Assembly (NCBI RefSeq): GCF_026914265.1
Contig: NC_069125.1
Span: 20,324,966-20,388,965, forward strand
Direction: 5' to 3'
Length of the DNA stretch: 64,000 nt
DNA from: Mya arenaria
Taxonomy: Eukaryota > Mollusca > Bivalvia > Myida > Myidae
Part shown: positions 59,101-64,000 of the stretch, one piece after another
Layout of the letters: every line of letters begins with the position of its first letter
Position numbering within the stretch: the stretch's first letter is position 1
Notes under the pieces: generated by a model
Told to the model about the DNA's origin: nothing
Databases searched by the model: none
The model's input: only the letters and a program-made list of their open reading frames with translations
Made by a program: the position numbers and the translations under genes

Positions 59101-62100
59101 CCATAGGTAGTAGATACGGGTATATACCAGATATCCTCGTTACTGGGCATCTTAATAACTCCATAGGTAGTAGATACGGGTATATACCAGATATCCTCGT
59201 TACTGGTCATCTTAATGACTCCATAGGTAGTAGATAAGGGTATATACCAGATATCCTCGTTACTGGGCATCTTAATAACTCCATAGGTAGTAGATAAGGG
59301 TATATACCAAATATCCTCGTTACTGGGCATCTTAATGACTCCATAGGTAGTAGATAAGGGTATATACCAGATATCCTCGTTACTGGGCATCTTAATGACT
59401 CCATAGGTAGTAGATAAGGGTATATACCAGATATCCTCGTTACTGGTCATCTTAATAACTCCATAGGTAGTAGATAAGGGTATATACCAAATATCCTCGT
59501 TACTGGTCATCTTAATGACTCCATAGGTAGTAGATAAGGGTATATACCAGATATCCTCGTTACTGGTCATCTTAATGACTCCATAGGTAGTAGATAAGGG
59601 TATATACCAGATATCCTCGTTACTGGTCATCTTAATGACTCCATAGGTAGTAGATAAGGGTATATACCAGATATCCTCGTTACTGGGCATCTTAATGACT
59701 CCATAGGTAGTAGATAAGGGTATATACCAGATATCCTCGTTACTGGTCATCTTAATGACTCCATAGGTAGTAGATAAGGGTATATACCAGATATCCTCGT
59801 TACTGGTCATCTTAATAACTCCATAGGTAGTAGATAAGGGTATATACCAGATATCCTCGTTACTGGTCATCTTAATAACTCCATAGGTAGTAGATAAGGG
59901 TATATACCAGATATCCTCGTTACTGGTCATCTTAATAACTCCATAGGTAGTAGATAAGGGTATATACCAAATATCCTCGTTACTGGTCATCTTAATGACT
60001 CCATAGGTAGTAGATACGGGTATATACCAGATATCCTCGTTACTGGGCATCTTAATAACTCCATAGGTAGTAGATACGGGTATATACCAGATATCCTCGT
60101 TACTGGTCATCTTAATGACTCCATAGGTAGTAGATACGGGTATATACCAGATATCCTCGTTACTGGTCATCTTAATAACTCCATAGGTAGTAGATAAGGG
60201 TATATACCAAATATCCTCGTTACTGGTCATCTTAATGACTCCATAGGTAGTAGATAAGGGTATATACCAGATATCCTCGTTACTGGTCATCTTAATAACT
60301 CCATAGGTAGTAGATACGGGTATATACCAGATATCCTCGTTACTGGTCATCTTAATGACTCCATAGGTAGTAGATAAGGGTATATACCAAATATCCTCGT
60401 TACTGGTCATCTTAATAACTCCATAGGTAGTAGATAAGGGTATATACCAAATATCCTCGTTACTGGTCATCTTAATGACTCCATAGGTAGTAGATACGGG
60501 TATATACCAGATATCCTCGTTACTGGTCATCTTAATAACTCCATAGGTAGTAGATAAGGGTATATACCAGATATCCTCGTTACTGGTCATCTTAATAACT
60601 CCATAGGTAGTAGATAAGGGTATATACCAAATATCCTCGTTACTGGTCATCTTAATAACTCCATAGGTAGTAGATAAGGGTATATACCAGATATCCTCGT
60701 TACTGGGCATCTTAATAACTCCATAGGTAGTAGATAAGGGTATATACCAGATATCCTCGTTACTGGTCATCTTAATGACTCCATAGGTAGTAGATACGGG
60801 TATATACCAGATATCCTCGTTACTGGTCATCTTAATGACTCCATAGGTAGTAGATACGGGTATATACCAGATATCCTCGTTACTGGGCATCTTAATAACT
60901 CCATAGGTAGTAGATAAGGGTATATACCAAATATCCTCGTTACTGGGCATCTTAATGACTCCATAGGTAGTAGATACGGGTATATACCAGATATCCTCGT
61001 TACTGGTCATCTTAATGACTCCATAGGTAGTAGATAAGGGTATATACCAGATATCCTCGTTACTGGGCATCTTAATGACTCCATAGGTAGTAGATACGGG
61101 TATATACCAGATATCCTCGTTACTGGTCATCTTAATAACTCCATAGGTAGTAGATAAGGGTATATACCAAATATCCTCGTTACTGGGCATCTTAATGACT
61201 CCATAGGTAGTAGATACGGGTATATACCAGATATCCTCGTTACTGGTCATCTTAATAACTCCATAGGTAGTAGATAAGGGTATATACCAGATATCCTCGT
61301 TACTGGTGATCTTAATGACTCCATAGGTAGTAGATAAGGGTATATACCAGATATCCTCGTTACTGGTGATCTTAATGACTCCATAGGTAGTAGATAAGGG
61401 TATATACCAAATATCCTCGTTACTGGTCATCTTAATAACTCCATAGGTAGTAGATAAGGGTATATACCAGATATCCTCGTTACTGGTCATCTTAATGACT
61501 CCATAGGTAGTAGATACGGGTATATACCAGATATCCTCGTTACTGGTCATCTTAATGACTCCATAGGTAGTAGATACGGGTATATACCAGATATCCTCGT
61601 TACTGGGCATCTTAATAACTCCATAGGTAGTAGATAAGGGTATATACCAAATATCCTCGTTACTGGGCATCTTAATGACTCCATAGGTAGTAGATACGGG
61701 TATATACCAGATATCCTCGTTACTGGTCATCTTTATGACTCCATAGGTAGTATATACGGGTATATACCAAATATCCTCGTTACTGGTCATCTTAATGACT
61801 CCATAGGTAGTAGATACGGGTATATACCAGATATCCTCGTTACTGGGCATCTTAATGACTCCATAGGTAGTATATACGGGTATATACCAAATATCCTCGT
61901 TACTGGTCATCTTAATGACTCCATAGGTAGTAGATACGGGTATATACCAGATATCCTCGTTACTGGGCATCTTAATAACTCCATAGGTAGTAGATAAGGG
62001 TATATACCAGATATCCTCGTTACTGGTCATCTTAATGACTCCATAGGTAGTAGATAAGGGTATATACCAGATATCCTCGTTACTGGTCATCTTAATAACT

Positions 62101-64000
62101 CCATAGGTAGTAGATAAGGGTATATACCAGATATCCTCGTTACTGGTCATCTTAATGACTCCATAGGTAGTAGATACGGGTATATACCAGATATCCTCGT
62201 TACTGGGCATCTTAATGACTCCATAGGTAGTAGATACGGGTATATACCAGATATCCTCGTTACTGGGCATCTTAATGACTCCATAGGTAGTAGATACGGG
62301 TATATACCAGATATCCTCGTTACTGGTCATCTTAATAACTCCATAGGTAGTAGATACGGGTATATACCAAATATCCTCGTTACTGGGCATCTTAATAACT
62401 CCATAGGTAGTAGATAAGGGTATATACCAAATATCCTCGTTACTGGGCATCTTAATGACTCCATAGGTAGTAGATACGGGTATATACCAGATATCCTCGT
62501 TACTGGTCATCTTTATGACTCCATAGGTAGTATATACGGGTATATACCAAATATCCTCGTTACTGGTCATCTTAATGACTCCATAGGTAGTAGATACGGG
62601 TATATACCAGATATCCTCGTTACTGGTCATCTTAATGACTCCATAGGTAGTAGATACGGGTATATACCAAATATCCTCGTTACTGGGCATCTTAATGACT
62701 CCATAGGTAGTAGATACGGGTATATACCAGATATCCTCGTTACTGGGCATCTTAATGACTCCATAGGTAGTAGATACGGGTATATACCAAATATCCTCGT
62801 TACTGGGCATCTTAATGACTCCATAGGTAGTAGATACGGGTATATACCAGATATCCTCGTTACTGGGCATCTTAATGACTCCATAGGTAGTAGATACGGG
62901 TATATACCAGATATCCTCGTTACTGGTCATCTTTATGACTCCATAGGTAGTATATACGGGTATATACCAAATATCCTCGTTACTGGTCATCTTAATGACT
63001 CCATAGGTAGTATATACGGGTATATACCAAATATCCTCGTTACTGGTCATCTTAATGACTCCATAGGTAGTATATACGGATATATACCAGATATCCTCGT
63101 TACTGGTCATCTTTATGACTCCATAGGTAGTAGATACGGGTATATACCAGATATCCTCGTTACTGGTGATCTTAATGACTCCATAGGTAGTAGATACGGA
63201 TATATACCAGATATCCTCGTTACTGGTCATCTTAATGACTCCATAGGTAGTAGATACGGGTATATACCAGATATCCTCGTTACTGGTCATCTTAATGACT
63301 CCATAGGTAGTAGATACGGGTATATACCAGATATCCTCGTTACTCGTGGTCTTAATGACTCCATAGGTAGTAGATACGGGTATATACCAGATATCCTCGT
63401 TACTGGTCATCTTAATGACTCCATAGGTAGTAGATACGGGTATATACCAGATATCCTCGTTACTGGTGATCTTAATGACTCCATAGGTAGTAGATACGGA
63501 TATATACCAGATATCCTCGTTACTGGTCATCTTAATGACTCCATAGGTAGTAGATAAGGGTATATACCAGATATCCTCGTTACTGGTCATCTTAATAACT
63601 CCATAGGTAGTAGATAAGGGTATATACCAGATATCCTCGTTACTGGTCATCTTAATGACTCCATAGGTAGTAGATACGGGTATATACCAGATATCCTCGT
63701 TACTGGTCATCTTAATGACTCCATAGGTAGTAGATACGGGTATATACCAGATATCCTCGTTACTGGGCATCTTAATAACTCCATAGGTAGTAGATAAGGG
63801 TATATACCAAATATCCTCGTTACTGGGCATCTTAATGACTCCATAGGTAGTAGATACGGGTATATACCAGATATCCTCGTTACTGGTCATCTTTATGACT
63901 CCATAGGTAGTATATACGGGTATATACCAAATATCCTCGTTACTGGTCATCTTAATGACTCCATAGGTAGTAGATACGGGTATATACCAGATATCCTCGT
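56124..64000. repeat. 60-bp satellite array, about 132 copies, running off the window
   Basis: The unit is GACTCCATAGGTAGTAGATA, CGGGTATATACCAGATATCC, TCGTTACTGGTCATCTTAAT (60 bp). Copies are spaced exactly 60 bp apart, except a 37-bp unit at 56431-56467 and a 49-bp unit at 57128-57176; from 57177 to the end, 113 successive periods show no length change. Variable sites are few: TAC/TAA in GATACGGG, CAG/CAA in ACCAGATA, GGTCAT/GGGCAT, AATGACT/AATAACT/TATGACT and GTAGAT/GTATAT. The unit contains the palindrome GGTATATACC. On the minus strand the unit reads as 20 codons without a stop (MTSNEDIWYIPVSTTYGVIK), giving frames of 179, 231 and 2275 codons. It follows the last visible LRR exon. Confidence 0.97.

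Noticed and set aside
57123..63950. A 2275-aa repeat protein gene
   Set aside because: It consists only of the 60-bp satellite. It is broken by 37-bp and 49-bp units, has no unique ends in the window, and the differences between units include many amino-acid changes. It is kept as a finding, not a gene.

Overview
This window is animal nuclear DNA, most likely from a heterodont bivalve mollusc. The evidence is spliced genes with GT-AG introns, LINE and SINE remnants, an AT-rich background, and repeat families I recognise from clam and mussel genomes: about 150-bp tandem units carrying TGACCTTGACCTTTGACC, elements that end in ACAAGAG plus a small hairpin, and a long foldback element. No prokaryotic gene, operon or CRISPR array is present. 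The species call is inference.

Three protein genes can be assembled exon by exon from splice signals, phase and recognisable protein sequence. (1) PXMP4, a peroxisomal membrane protein of the Tim17/22/23 family, has four exons on the minus strand (22913 down to 18566) and looks complete at 198 aa. (2) A C18orf21-like zinc-ribbon protein lies on the plus strand (23154 to 34793). It starts 240 bp from the PXMP4 start codon, so the two genes probably share a bidirectional promoter; that gap holds a large imperfect palindrome. One exon junction (exon 5 to the last exon) does not keep phase and probably hides a mini-exon. (3) A secreted or membrane leucine-rich-repeat protein lies on the plus strand (48423 to 55529 and beyond the window). 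It has a signal peptide, a Cys-rich LRR N-cap and then one LRR per exon, with phase-2 introns throughout. Its 3' exons are not in the window.

Everything else is repeats. 0-18 kb: tandem-core elements with terminal hairpins, two TIR elements, a 5'-truncated LINE with a pentanucleotide tail, a 38-bp minisatellite, and a foldback element whose palindrome has been split by two later insertions. 23-34 kb (introns of the C18orf21-like gene): a short TIR element, a TIR element containing a hAT-like element with a visible target-site duplication, a GC-rich TIR element, a perfect 30-bp-arm palindrome and a 48-bp minisatellite. 35-48 kb: a tandem-core element, two LINE remnants, a tRNA-derived SINE, another GC-rich TIR element, and 39-bp and 20-bp minisatellites. 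48-64 kb: the LRR gene, with a 22-bp minisatellite running up to a splice acceptor and, after the last visible exon, a dead LINE endonuclease fragment followed by about 7.9 kb of a 60-bp satellite that runs off the window edge.

The very long open frames over the 48-bp and 60-bp arrays (up to 2275 codons) follow from unit lengths divisible by three. I do not call them genes. I found no convincing new multi-gene system; the most unusual structures are the satellite with its duplicated higher-order block, the nested foldback locus, and the family of hairpin-ended tandem-core elements.
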